From Sphaerisporangium fuscum (GTDB taxonomy: Bacteria; Actinomycetota; Actinomycetes; Streptosporangiales; Streptosporangiaceae): a stretch of 64,000 nucleotides of DNA. Below are positions 1-7,918 of this stretch, piece after piece. The DNA lies in assembly GCF_018531465.1 (NCBI RefSeq), contig NZ_JAHDTF010000003.1, positions 434,001 through 498,000 of the forward strand, read 5' to 3'. The notes below the pieces were generated by a model that saw only the letters and a program-made list of their open reading frames with translations, was not told where the DNA came from and ran no database searches. A program made the position numbers and the translations under genes. The stretch's first letter is position 1. Each line of letters starts with the position of its first letter.

Positions 1-129
1 GAGGGCGAGTTCGACATCGCCGACCTGGAGTCCGCGGCCGGTCACGCCGCCGGCTCGGTCAGCACCGTCGCCTGCGCCACCTCCTACTGCGGGCCGGACG
101 TCCCCTCCACGGTGGGCGACACGCTGTGA
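1..129 (+). CDS. C-terminal end of a RiPP precursor peptide (NHLP leader type), cut by window start
   Basis: The reading frame open at base 1 ends at the TGA at 127-129 and gives 42 residues. The first ten, EGEFDIADLE, followed by SAAG, match the end of the leader of the peptide at 252-557 exactly, so this is a paralogous precursor. What follows the shared SAAG differs: a core of about 28 residues rich in Ser/Thr with two Cys (ACATSYCGP). Conserved leader plus variable core rich in Ser, Thr and Cys is the mark of a ribosomally made, modified peptide. With NHLP leaders the usual modifications are lanthionine rings (LanM) or azole rings; which applies cannot be told because the enzymes are off the left edge. 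Confidence 0.7.
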   Translation, partial: EGEFDIADLESAAGHAAGSVSTVACATSYCGPDVPSTVGDTL

Positions 130-193
130 CCGCGACTATGGCCGGAAGGTTCGGCACAGCCAGGGGACTCGACGTCCCGCATCCGCCCGTCCC

Positions 194-236
194 CGTCCGG
201 GTTCGGGATCGTGGCAGGTGACAGGCCTGCCGGACG
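194..236 (+). promoter_or_regulatory. Nested inverted repeats between the two precursor genes
   Basis: The 122-bp gap between the precursors holds two mutually exclusive hairpins. The arms CGTCCGG (194-200) and CCGGACG (230-236) enclose the arms GGCAGG (213-218) and CCTGCC (226-231). There is no T-run, so this is not a classical terminator. It may be an attenuator or RNA-processing site that sets the ratio of the two peptides. The ribosome site AGGAG of the second precursor begins at 241, just after it. Confidence 0.4.
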
Positions 237-251
237 GAACAGGAGTGTCTG

Positions 252-557
252 ATGGCCGAGAGCATCTACATCCTTGGTGATGAGGACCGCAGGAAGTTCG
301 CCAGGCTGATCGCCGCGGCGTGGGACGACGAGGTGATCCGGCGCCGTTACGAGACCGAGCCGAGGGCGCTGCTGGGCCAGTACGGCATCGTCTACCCCGA
401 GGGCGTGCCCACCCCGCCGTTGCCGTCCAAACCGGAGGGCGAGTTCGACATCGCCGACCTGGAGTCCGCGGCCGGATACGCGGCCAGCTCGATAAGCTGC
501 GTCCCCACCGTCGGCTCCGTCTTGACCGCCGGCCTCACCTCGAACGACACGCAGTGA
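252..557 (+). CDS. RiPP precursor peptide with NHLP-type leader, 101 aa
   Basis: The start is ATG 252, with AGGAG 7 nt upstream. Residues 1-75 look like a nitrile-hydratase-like leader peptide: a helical segment with AAAWDDEVIRRRY, then PRALLGQYGIVYPEGV and a Pro-rich linker, ending EFDIADLESAAG. The remaining ~26 residues (from YAASSISCVP) form the presumed core, with several Ser/Thr and one Cys. The leader tail is identical to that of the truncated peptide at 1-129 while the cores differ, so two products may share one maturation machinery. The gene overlaps the ABC ATPase start by 4 bp (GTGA), tying peptide and transporter into one operon. The product class (lanthipeptide, azole peptide or other) cannot be decided here. 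Confidence 0.75.
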   Translation: MAESIYILGDEDRRKFARLIAAAWDDEVIRRRYETEPRALLGQYGIVYPEGVPTPPLPSKPEGEFDIADLESAAGYAASSISCVPTVGSVLTAGLTSNDTQ

Positions 558-1471
558 ACGCGGCCGTGATCGAGGTCGCCGGCCTCCGGAAACGCTACGG
601 CGAGTTCACCGCCGTCGACGGCATCTCCTTCGACGTCCGCAAGGGCGAGGTGTTCGCCCTGCTCGGCACGAACGGCGCCGGCAAGACCACCACCATCGAG
701 ATCCTGGAGGGCTACCTGAAGGCCTCCGGGGGCACGGCGAGGGTGTTCGGCCACGACCCCGCCGACCGTGGTCCCCTGCGGTCCAGGATCGGTGTCGTGC
801 TGCAGGAGTCCGGCCTGTTCGGCGACCTGTCGGCGGCCGAGACGGTGACGGCCTGGCGCAGGTTCACCTCGGGCGCGCGGCCGGTGGCCGAGGCCCTCGA
901 ACTGGTGGGGCTGTCCGGCCAGGCGTCGACGCGGGTCAAGCGGATGTCCGGCGGGGAGCGGCGCAAGCTCGACATCGCGCTGGCCACGCTGGGCCGTCCC
1001 GAGCTGCTGTTCCTCGACGAACCGACGACGGGTCTCGACCCCGAGGCCAGGCGCAGGGTCCGCGACCTGGTCGGCGAGCTGGCGGGCGCGGGGATGACCG
1101 TCCTGCTCACCACCCACTACCTGGAGGAGGCCCAGGAACTGGCCGCCAGGGTGGCCATCATGGACAAGGGCAGGATCGTCACCCACGGCACGATGGCCGA
1201 GGTGCTCGGGCGGGGCTCGGGACGGGTCGCCTTCGACCTGCCCGGCGGCGCGACCCCCGAAGGGCTGCCGGTCGGCGAGCGGGACGCCCTGACGGTGACG
1301 GGACGGCGGTGCGTGATCGTCACGGCGGAGCCCGAGTCCGTCGCGCACTCCGTGCTGGGCTGGGCGCACACCCGGGGCCTGAAGCTCACCGGCTTCGACG
1401 TCCGCCAGGCCACCCTCGAAGAGGTCTTCCTCGACATCGCCCACCACAGCGGACAGGAGGTCACGACGTGA
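554..1471 (+). CDS. ABC transporter ATP-binding protein (ABC-2/DrrA type), export or self-immunity
   Basis: 305 aa from GTG 554, which overlaps the precursor stop. The Walker A GTNGAGKTT is at residues 38-46, the signature MSGGE at 131-135 and Walker B LLFLDEP at 151-157; a ~90-residue C-terminal extension follows, as in DrrA/CcmA-type ATPases. It is cytoplasmic and pairs with the permease at 1468, which it overlaps by 4 bp. There is no peptidase C39 domain, so leader removal must be done elsewhere. Directly behind two RiPP precursors, such a pair usually exports the product or protects the producer; that role is inferred from position. Confidence 0.88.
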   Translation: MNAAVIEVAGLRKRYGEFTAVDGISFDVRKGEVFALLGTNGAGKTTTIEILEGYLKASGGTARVFGHDPADRGPLRSRIGVVLQESGLFGDLSAAETVTAWRRFTSGARPVAEALELVGLSGQASTRVKRMSGGERRKLDIALATLGRPELLFLDEPTTGLDPEARRRVRDLVGELAGAGMTVLLTTHYLEEAQELAARVAIMDKGRIVTHGTMAEVLGRGSGRVAFDLPGGATPEGLPVGERDALTVTGRRCVIVTAEPESVAHSVLGWAHTRGLKLTGFDVRQATLEEVFLDIAHHSGQEVTT

Positions 1472-2271
1472 CCGCCTACACGCTGTCGCACTTCAGGCTG
1501 ACCCAGACGCTGTTCTGGCGCACGCCCGTCTCGGTGGGCGTCGCCCTGGGATTCCCCATCCTGTTCGGCGGGCTGATGCCGCTGCTGGTCGGCGGCGGCG
1601 CCCGGGGAGGCGCGCCGGTCGGGGTCGCCATCGTCACCGGCGTCATCGTGATGGGCATGGGCACCCTGGGCTTCATGACGCTGGTGGAGTCCTTCGTCAT
1701 GAAGCGGCAGCTGCTGATCTTCAAGCGGCTGCGCGGCACGGAGCTGCCCGATCTCGCCATCTTCGGCGGCGAGATCCTCACCGTCGTGTCGATCGGGCTG
1801 CTCCAGCTCGCGGCGATCGTCGGGCTGGCGAAGGTGGCGCACGGCGTCGACCTGCCGGCCGACCCCGCCCTGCTGGTGGTCACGGTGGTGCTCGGGCTCG
1901 CGGTCTTCGCGGCGATGGCCGTCGCGGTGAGCGGCAGGATCCCCGCGCAGGGCGCCACGGCGGTGGTGAGCCTGCCGTTCTTGCTGCTCACCATCGGCCT
2001 GTCGGGGTTCGCCTACCCCACCTCGGCGTTCCCCGGCTGGCTGCGCGCGGTCTCATCGCTGCTGCCCTTCCAGCGAGTGGCCGAGGGCGTCAGCACCGCC
2101 TACCTCGGGCGCGACTACGTCGGGCACGCCGGCTCCGCCGTACCGCCCAAGGTGGGCGTCCTGTCGGGCTTCCTGCTGATGTGGCCGGGGTGGCTCGTCC
2201 TGGCCGCCTGGCTCGTCCTGTCGTTGCTGGCGGCGAAGAGGTGGTTCAGGTGGGAGCCTCGCAGAGGCTGA
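1468..2271 (+). CDS. ABC-2 type permease
   Basis: 267 aa from GTG 1468 (GTGA overlap with the ATPase stop). The translation has about six hydrophobic segments (for example the runs after VSVGVALGFPILFGG and in the C-terminal GFLLMWPGWLVLAAW), as expected of the membrane half of an ABC-2 exporter. It forms the transporter with the ATPase at 554. Its 3' end overlaps the histidine kinase start by 22 bp, so transporter and sensor are translationally coupled. Confidence 0.85.
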   Translation: MTAYTLSHFRLTQTLFWRTPVSVGVALGFPILFGGLMPLLVGGGARGGAPVGVAIVTGVIVMGMGTLGFMTLVESFVMKRQLLIFKRLRGTELPDLAIFGGEILTVVSIGLLQLAAIVGLAKVAHGVDLPADPALLVVTVVLGLAVFAAMAVAVSGRIPAQGATAVVSLPFLLLTIGLSGFAYPTSAFPGWLRAVSSLLPFQRVAEGVSTAYLGRDYVGHAGSAVPPKVGVLSGFLLMWPGWLVLAAWLVLSLLAAKRWFRWEPRRG

Positions 2272-3425
2272 GAAGTGTCGGGCCGGGCACCGTGCGCCTG
2301 GCGCGCGCCGGGGCCGCGGTCTTCTCCGTGGGCATGGCGGCCTTCGTCGCCGTGCCCCTCGCGGAGGCGGCCGGCGCTTTCCCCGGCGTCAGGGCGGCGA
2401 CCGCGGTGCTCCTCCTGGTATGCCTCGCCGGCTGCTACCTGTGGCTCGCGGTCAGAGCCGTGCTCGACCGCGGCTCCCGGCTGGACCTGGTGGTGCTGGG
2501 CGGCATGACGGCCGTGGCCGTGGCCGTGCCGTTCGCGGCGGGGCCGTCCTGGCTGAGCGTGGGATTCATGCTCCCGCTCGCGGCGGCGGTCACGCTGCCG
2601 GGCTGGTGGGCGGCGGCGGGATTCTTCGCCGCGCTCGCCGTCGACGTCGCCCTGTCGGCCTTCCAGGAGATGAGCTGGGTGCTGTTCGGCTCCCTGCAGA
2701 GCTTGCTCACGGCCGGCGCGCTGGCGGGCCTCACCATCTTCGCGACCCTGCTGAGCGAGCTGCAGCGCAGCCGCGAGGAGCTGGCGAGACTGGCCATCAC
2801 CGAGGAGCGGCTCAGGATCGCCCGCGAGCTGCACGACGTGCTCGGGCACAACCTCTCGGTCATCGCGATGCGGACCGAACTGTCCATGCGGATCCCCGCC
2901 GAGCAGATCGAGCGGCTGCGCCGCGAGCTGACCGAGATCCACGACATCGCCCGCCGCTCACTCCACGACGTACGGGCGGTGGTCAAGGGCTACCGCGAGT
3001 TGTCGCTGGAAAAGGAGCTGAGCGGGGTGCGCCGGGTGCTCGAGACCGCGGGCGTCCGGTGCGACTTCGCCGAACTTCCGCCCTCGCTCCCCGGCGAGGT
3101 CCGCGTGGCGCTGGCCTGGGCGGTGCGGGAGGCGGCCACCAACCTGCTCCGGCACAGCGACGCCACCGTCTGCCTGCTCGGCGTCGAGACCCGGGGCGAC
3201 CGGGTCAGGGTCACCGTCGCCAACGACGGCGTACGCCCGAGCGACGCCTCCGGGGCCGGGCTGACCGTGGGCGGGAGCGGGCTGGCCGGCCTCGACGAGC
3301 GGCTGGCGCGCGTCGGCGGCAGCAGCGGACGGCACACCGAAGACGGCTGGTTCACGCTGTCGCTCGACGTTCCCGGCCGTCCCATGACGGCCGTACTCAC
3401 CTCTGCCACAGGAGACCAGAGATGA
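2250..3425 (+). CDS. Sensor histidine kinase, NarL/DesK class (HisKA_3)
   Basis: 391 aa if GTG 2250 is used, which has GAAGAGG about 8 nt upstream; GTG 2292 is an in-frame alternative. About five transmembrane segments lie in residues 20-165, then the dimerisation/phosphoacceptor helix with ARELHDVLGHNL (His ~195), and a C-terminal HATPase with REAATNLLRHS (N box) and GSGLAGLDERL (G box). The small membrane-embedded sensor region resembles DesK-like kinases that sense envelope state. It overlaps its response regulator by 4 bp (ATGA). The position suggests that it controls the peptide/transporter operon, perhaps in response to the product. Confidence 0.88.
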   Translation: MGASQRLRSVGPGTVRLARAGAAVFSVGMAAFVAVPLAEAAGAFPGVRAATAVLLLVCLAGCYLWLAVRAVLDRGSRLDLVVLGGMTAVAVAVPFAAGPSWLSVGFMLPLAAAVTLPGWWAAAGFFAALAVDVALSAFQEMSWVLFGSLQSLLTAGALAGLTIFATLLSELQRSREELARLAITEERLRIARELHDVLGHNLSVIAMRTELSMRIPAEQIERLRRELTEIHDIARRSLHDVRAVVKGYRELSLEKELSGVRRVLETAGVRCDFAELPPSLPGEVRVALAWAVREAATNLLRHSDATVCLLGVETRGDRVRVTVANDGVRPSDASGAGLTVGGSGLAGLDERLARVGGSSGRHTEDGWFTLSLDVPGRPMTAVLTSATGDQR

Positions 3426-4060
3426 TCAGAGTTCTTATCGCGGAGGACCACGATCTCATCAGGGGAGCGCTGATCGCGTTGCTGTCGGAGGAGAACGACA
3501 TCCGCGTGATCGAGGAGGTGTCGAGGGGTGATGAGATCGTGCCGGCCGTCGTCGGCTCCAGGCCCGACGTGGCCCTGCTCGACATCGGGCTGCCCGGCAT
3601 GGACGGCCTGGAGGCGGCCGGTCTGATCAAGGAGCTGGAGCAGCCGCCGCCGGTGCTCATCCTCACCAGCGTCGGGTCTCCCGGCAACTTCGAGCGGGCC
3701 ATGGCCGCCGGGGTGCGCGGCTTCCTGGTCAAGGACGCGCCCGCCCACCGGCTAACCGACGCCATCCGCGCCGTCGCCAGGGGGGAACGCTACATCGACC
3801 TGGACGTGGCGGCCGACGGCGGCGGGCAGCAGGTCGACGTCAACCCGCTGACCGCGAGGGAGGTCGCCGTCCTGGCGGCGGTCGCGGCCGGCGAGCGGGG
3901 CAGCGACCTGCGCAGCAGCCTGGGCCTGTCCATCCACACCATCAGGAACTACCTCGCCGCCGCCCGCCTGAAGACCGGCGCCCGCAGCGACGAGGAGGCC
4001 GTCCGTATCGCGCGGGCGAACGGGTGGCTGGAGGACAGGACGATCGGCTCGAACGGTTGA
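3422..4060 (+). CDS. Response regulator, NarL/LuxR family
   Basis: 212 aa from ATG 3422, overlapping the kinase stop. The receiver domain carries the acidic pair ED (8-9), the phosphoacceptor Asp54 (ALLDIGLPGMDG) and Lys in FLVKDAP. A C-terminal LuxR-type helix-turn-helix follows (LTAREVAVLAAVAAGERGSD, then SIHTIRNYLAAARLKTGA). It is the partner of the kinase at 2250 and probably a DNA-binding activator. Its closest relative in the window is the regulator at 5258, with the same length class, the same Asp54 and similar HTH wording. Confidence 0.88.
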   Translation: MIRVLIAEDHDLIRGALIALLSEENDIRVIEEVSRGDEIVPAVVGSRPDVALLDIGLPGMDGLEAAGLIKELEQPPPVLILTSVGSPGNFERAMAAGVRGFLVKDAPAHRLTDAIRAVARGERYIDLDVAADGGGQQVDVNPLTAREVAVLAAVAAGERGSDLRSSLGLSIHTIRNYLAAARLKTGARSDEEAVRIARANGWLEDRTIGSNG

Positions 4061-4086
4061 TCGTGGCCTTCGGAGGAGTCACGATC
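4059..4086 (+). promoter_or_regulatory. Inverted repeat after the first two-component pair
   Basis: GATCGTG (4059-4065) and CACGATC (4080-4086) are perfect 7-bp arms around 14 nt, just past the stop of the first response regulator and upstream of the second kinase. No T-run follows. It could be a weak terminator or an operator for the second pair. Confidence 0.3.
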
Positions 4087-4128
4087 GGTACCGGATCCTG
4101 ATGCCCCGGACAAAAGGGGAGGCCGGCC

Positions 4129-5280
4129 GTGGTTCGGGAGAGCGAAACGCAGGTCAGGTGGCTGTCCAGAGGCGTCGTCGCGCTGACGGCGGCGCTGTGG
4201 GGCCTCACCCCGGTCGCGTTCCTGCTCACCGGCGACGTGGCCCGGGCCCTTGTGTCGGGCCTGCTGCTCGGCGGGCTCATGACGGTGCACGCGCGGGTGC
4301 TCGCAAGGCACGTCGCGGGCGCCGGCCAGGGCCCGTACGCCGGGTGGATCCTCGGGTTGTTCGCGGTGGTCGTCTACGGCGCCATGCCGTTCCTGGGGCA
4401 CGTCTGGATCTACACGCCGTTCGCCGTCGCCACCGCGGGGCTGCTGCTCCTGCGGATCCGGCCCGCCGTGGCGGTGCTGCTGGCGGTCACCGCCGCCGAG
4501 TACCCCCTGGCGCTGGCGCTGTGGAGCCCCTCGCACGACGCCGCCCTGGAGAAGAGCGCCGCCGTCTTCGTCGCCTCGCTGGTCGCCGCCGGCATCGTGC
4601 ACTACGCCGCGTTCGTGCGGGAGTTGCGCGAGCTGCGGGCGGCGCTCGCGGAGATGGCCGTGGACCAGGACCGGCTGCGGATGGCGGGGGAGCTGCACGA
4701 CCTGCTCGGCCAGACGCTGGCGTCCATCACGCTCAAGACCGAGCTGGCCCTCGCACTGGTGGACCTGGACCGGAAGCGGGCCCTCGGCGAGATCGAGGCC
4801 ACGATCGCCATCGCCGACGAGGCGCGCCAGGAGATCAGCGACGTCGTGGAGGCCAGGCGCTCGCTCGACCTCGGCGCGGAGCTGACGGCGGCGGTCGCCC
4901 TGATCGAGCTGACCGGCGCCCGCTGCGAGCTGCGCCTGGGGATCAGCGAGATCGACGAGGAGACGGGCGACGCGCTGGGCTGGATCGTCCGGGAGGCGGC
5001 AACGAACATCGTCAGGCACAGCGACGCCCGCACCTGCCTGATCGAGCTGGACGCGGTGGACGGGCAGGTCACCCTGCTCGTCCGCAACGACGGCGTCCGC
5101 CACGGCACGGCCACCCGGTGCGGCTCCGGGCTCGCCGGGCTGGGGCAGCGGGTGGACAAGATGGACGGGACCCTGCACGCGGGCGGCGCGGACGCGGACG
5201 GGTTCGAGGTGCTGGTGCGGCTGCCCGCCGTACACGATCGGGAGAGAGTGGTCACCGTTGATTCGTGTCCTGCTGGCTGA
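4129..5280 (+). CDS. Second sensor histidine kinase, NarL/DesK class
   Basis: 383 aa from GTG 4129, preceded by AAAAGGGGAGG. Several transmembrane segments fill residues ~12-160. The HisKA_3 helix with AGELHDLLGQTLASI puts the phosphoacceptor His at ~190. The C-terminal HATPase shows REAATNIVRHS and GSGLAGLGQRV. It is a paralogue of the kinase at 2250, though the sensor regions share little obvious wording, so the two may sense different cues. It overlaps its response regulator by 23 bp. Confidence 0.87.
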   Translation: MVRESETQVRWLSRGVVALTAALWGLTPVAFLLTGDVARALVSGLLLGGLMTVHARVLARHVAGAGQGPYAGWILGLFAVVVYGAMPFLGHVWIYTPFAVATAGLLLLRIRPAVAVLLAVTAAEYPLALALWSPSHDAALEKSAAVFVASLVAAGIVHYAAFVRELRELRAALAEMAVDQDRLRMAGELHDLLGQTLASITLKTELALALVDLDRKRALGEIEATIAIADEARQEISDVVEARRSLDLGAELTAAVALIELTGARCELRLGISEIDEETGDALGWIVREAATNIVRHSDARTCLIELDAVDGQVTLLVRNDGVRHGTATRCGSGLAGLGQRVDKMDGTLHAGGADADGFEVLVRLPAVHDRERVVTVDSCPAG

Positions 5281-5881
5281 GGACCATGGAGTCGTGAGGG
5301 GCGCCCTGACGGCGCTGCTGAGCCTGACGGGCGACATCGAGGTGGTGGCCGAGACCGGCAGGGGCGACAAGGTCGTCGCCCACGCCCTCGCCGCCGAGCC
5401 GCAGGTCGCCGTCATCGACATCGAGATGCCGGGCGTGGACGGCATCGAGGCCACCTGCCGCCTCAGGCGCGCCATGCCGGCCTGCCGGGTGCTCATCCTC
5501 ACGGGGCTCGCCCAGACCAGGCTGCTCAAACGGGCGATGGACGTCGGCGCGAGCGGCTTCCTGCTGAAGGACGCCCCCACCGAGCGGCTGGCCGAGGCCA
5601 TCCGCAGGGTCGACCAGGGGGAGCGGGTGATCGACGCGTCCCTGGCCGTGGCGGCGATGACCGCGATGGCCACTCCGCTCACCGACCGGGAGGCGGCCGT
5701 GCTGGGCCTGGTCGGGTCCGGGGCCACCACCGGGGAGATCGCGGCCGAGCTGCACCTTTCGGCGGCGACCGTCCGCAACTACATCTCCAGCGTCATCACC
5801 AAGACCGGGGCGAGGAACAGGACGGACGCGGTCCGCATCGCGGTGGAGTCCGGCTGGATCGAGGGCCCCCGCCCGGCGTGA
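5258..5881 (+). CDS. Second response regulator, NarL/LuxR family
   Basis: 207 aa from TTG 5258, with GGAGAGAG about 10 nt before it; this start lies inside the end of the kinase gene. The receiver has ED at 8-9, phosphoacceptor Asp54 (AVIDIEMPGVDG) and Lys in FLLKDAP. The LuxR-type HTH has LTDREAAVLGLVGSG and SAATVRNYISSVITKTGA. With the kinase at 4129 it repeats the layout of the first pair, pointing to duplication of a whole kinase/regulator cassette. Confidence 0.87.
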   Translation: MIRVLLAEDHGVVRGALTALLSLTGDIEVVAETGRGDKVVAHALAAEPQVAVIDIEMPGVDGIEATCRLRRAMPACRVLILTGLAQTRLLKRAMDVGASGFLLKDAPTERLAEAIRRVDQGERVIDASLAVAAMTAMATPLTDREAAVLGLVGSGATTGEIAAELHLSAATVRNYISSVITKTGARNRTDAVRIAVESGWIEGPRPA

Positions 5882-5978
5882 CCTCTCTCGCGCGACCGCC
5901 CGGACCGGCGCCGGCGGCGAGCCGGGTGGGGCGTGATCGCCTGCTGGTTTGTCGGGCCCGGGTGGCATGCTGGGGGGC

Positions 5979-6635
5979 ATGAGTTTTGGGGGGTTCCCCG
6001 ACGAGGGGCTGATCTTCTACGAGGGCTTGGAGGCCGACAACTCCAAGGCCTACTGGAGCCGCCACAAGGAGGTCTACGAGGCCGCCGTCAAGGCGCCGAT
6101 GCTGGCCCTTCTGGAGGAGCTGTCCGGTGAGTTCGGGGTGTCGCACCTCTTCCGGCCGCACCGGGACGTGCGGTTCGGCAAGGACAAGTCGCCCTACAAG
6201 ACGCATCAGGGGGCTTACTTCCGGGGCGCGGGGGACGGGATCGGTTATTACGTGCAGTTCGACGCCGACGGGCTGTTCGCCGGCGCAGGGTGGTACACGC
6301 CGGCGCCCGACCAGGTGGAGCGGTTCCGCGCCGCCGTCGACGACGAGAAGAAGGGCGAGCGGCTCGCCGCCGTCCTCGATGAGCTCACCGCGGCCGGCCT
6401 GACCGTCGAGGGCGACCGCCTGAAGACGCGGCCGCGCGGATTCGGTGACGGCCACCCCCGCCTCGACCTGCTCCGCCACCGATCACTCCATGTAGGCCGC
6501 CGCTGGCATCCGGAGGACTGGCTGCACACCCCCGAAGCCCTCGACCGGGTCCGCCTGCTGTGGCGGTCGACCAGCGACCTGGTCGACTGGCTGGGCACCC
6601 ATGTCGGCCCCACCGACATGCCCCGCCGGCGCTGA
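5979..6635 (+). CDS. DUF2461 family protein
   Basis: 218 aa from ATG 5979; an in-frame ATG at 5967 is a less likely start. The N-terminal pattern SFGGFPDEGLIFYEGLEADN followed by K..W..HK, then FRPHRDVRFGKDKSPYKTH and YYVQFDADGLFAGAGWY, fits the DUF2461/TIGR02453 family of cytoplasmic proteins, whose function is not known to me. Length agrees with the family (~210-230 aa). It is not obviously linked to the RiPP locus; 97 bp separate it from the response regulator. Confidence 0.75.
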   Translation: MSFGGFPDEGLIFYEGLEADNSKAYWSRHKEVYEAAVKAPMLALLEELSGEFGVSHLFRPHRDVRFGKDKSPYKTHQGAYFRGAGDGIGYYVQFDADGLFAGAGWYTPAPDQVERFRAAVDDEKKGERLAAVLDELTAAGLTVEGDRLKTRPRGFGDGHPRLDLLRHRSLHVGRRWHPEDWLHTPEALDRVRLLWRSTSDLVDWLGTHVGPTDMPRRR

Positions 6636-6651
6636 CCGCCCGTCGAGGGGT

Positions 6652-7800
6652 TCAGGGGCCGGTGAGGCGGCGGTCGCCGGTGGTCGTGATGACGTAGACC
6701 TGCCAGTTGTAGTAGGCGTAGTAGTTGCGCTTGTCCCGTTTCATCTGGCGGGCGTGCGCCAGGACCGCGTTCACGTACGCCTGCGAGTGGTTGTAGGCGT
6801 TCAGCGCCCGCGCGTCGTCGCGGGGGGCGCCGGAGGCGTGCAGGTAGTTGGCGGCGGCCATGATGGCGTCGCGCGGGTCGTCGATGTCGCCGCCCATGCC
6901 GTAGGCCTTCCAGGTGGCCGGCATGAACTGCATGGGGCCCTGCGCGCCCGCGTAGCTCGCCGACTTCACGCGGCCGAACTTCGTCTCGGCGAACATGACC
7001 GCGGCCAGGACCTCCCACTTCACGCCGAACCGGCGCTCGGCCGCCTTGAAGTACCCGAGCAGGACGCCCGCGGGCCGGGGGTTCTGCACGTGGAACGGCG
7101 CCGAGCCCTTGATCGGGCGGGCCAGCGCGATCAGGCCGTGGATGGCCTCGACGTTGTCGCGGGCCTCGCGGGCGAGCGCCGCGGGCATCCGGGCGTAGGC
7201 GCGGGAGGCGACGTCGGGATGGCGGGCGGCGAAGCGGTAGACGCGCTGCTGGTAGAGCGCCAGCAGCACCACCGGCTCCGGCGGGCGGCCCCGCGCGGGG
7301 TCGCCGTCCTTCACCCACGCGTCGACGGCGTCGTGCAGCTCCCGGGTGGTCTTCACCAGGGTCTCCGCCAGCTCGGAGGGGGTGCTCGGGACCGGCTGGT
7401 CGGGGGAGGGGAGGGCGGCGGCCGGTTTCAGCTTCGTCGCCCCGGGCGAGGCAGGCGAGGGCGGCGGGGAGGAGGTCGCGGCGGGGGAGGAGGACGGGAC
7501 GGACGAGGACGGCGCCGCCGTCCCGGAGGTCCCGCCCGGGCTTCCGCAGGCCGCGAGAACGGCCACGGCCAGAACACCCATCACCGAGGCCCTGCGCCCG
7601 GAACGGTGAGGAGGTGTGCGAGCGGAGTCGGGAGGCGCCCCGACGCCGGAGATCGTGGAAGCGGCGGGCGTCGCGGCGGTGTGCCCGGGATCGTCGGATG
7701 CCGAAGTGGTGCGAGCGGAGCCGGGAGGGGCGCCGGTGGGGGTTCGCGGGTGTGGCGTGGTGACGGTCGAACGGTGAGTGGTCCCCTGGGTCTCCTCCAT
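6652..7800 (-). CDS. Lytic transglycosylase-like protein (SLT domain) with membrane anchor or lipobox
   Basis: 382 aa if started at ATG 7800. A disordered Pro/Ser/Thr/Arg-rich stretch (1-70) precedes a hydrophobic segment ending LAAC, which resembles a lipobox; a second Ser/Pro-rich linker follows. The C-terminal ~150 residues form an SLT lysozyme-like domain: catalytic Glu ~272 in FAETKFGR, then GAQGPMQFMPATW and ALNAYNHSQAYV. It would cleave peptidoglycan outside the membrane. A late start at ATG 7581 would give a signal peptide with no basic residues, so the longer form, with a cytoplasmic tail, is kept. The start is therefore uncertain. Confidence 0.8.
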   Translation of the reverse strand: MEETQGTTHRSTVTTPHPRTPTGAPPGSARTTSASDDPGHTAATPAASTISGVGAPPDSARTPPHRSGRRASVMGVLAVAVLAACGSPGGTSGTAAPSSSVPSSSPAATSSPPPSPASPGATKLKPAAALPSPDQPVPSTPSELAETLVKTTRELHDAVDAWVKDGDPARGRPPEPVVLLALYQQRVYRFAARHPDVASRAYARMPAALAREARDNVEAIHGLIALARPIKGSAPFHVQNPRPAGVLLGYFKAAERRFGVKWEVLAAVMFAETKFGRVKSASYAGAQGPMQFMPATWKAYGMGGDIDDPRDAIMAAANYLHASGAPRDDARALNAYNHSQAYVNAVLAHARQMKRDKRNYYAYYNWQVYVITTTGDRRLTGP

Positions 7801-7859
7801 GACCACCCAACCTACCCTTTCTGTCGCTCCGCCGATCATTTGCGGCGAGTGGCTCACGG

Positions 7860-7880
7860 CGTATCGGGCCGCCCGATACG
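7860..7880. promoter_or_regulatory. Perfect 21-bp palindrome, candidate operator
   Basis: The 10-base arms CGTATCGGGC and GCCCGATACG are exact reverse complements around a single central base. The site lies between two divergent genes, 39 bp before the start of the helix-turn-helix gene at 7919 and 60 bp before that of the transglycosylase. Placement and perfect symmetry suggest an operator for autoregulation and possibly control of both genes. Confidence 0.55.
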
Positions 7881-7918
7881 ATCAAGGTGCCATCAAGCAC
7901 CGCCTCCTAGAGAGAGTC

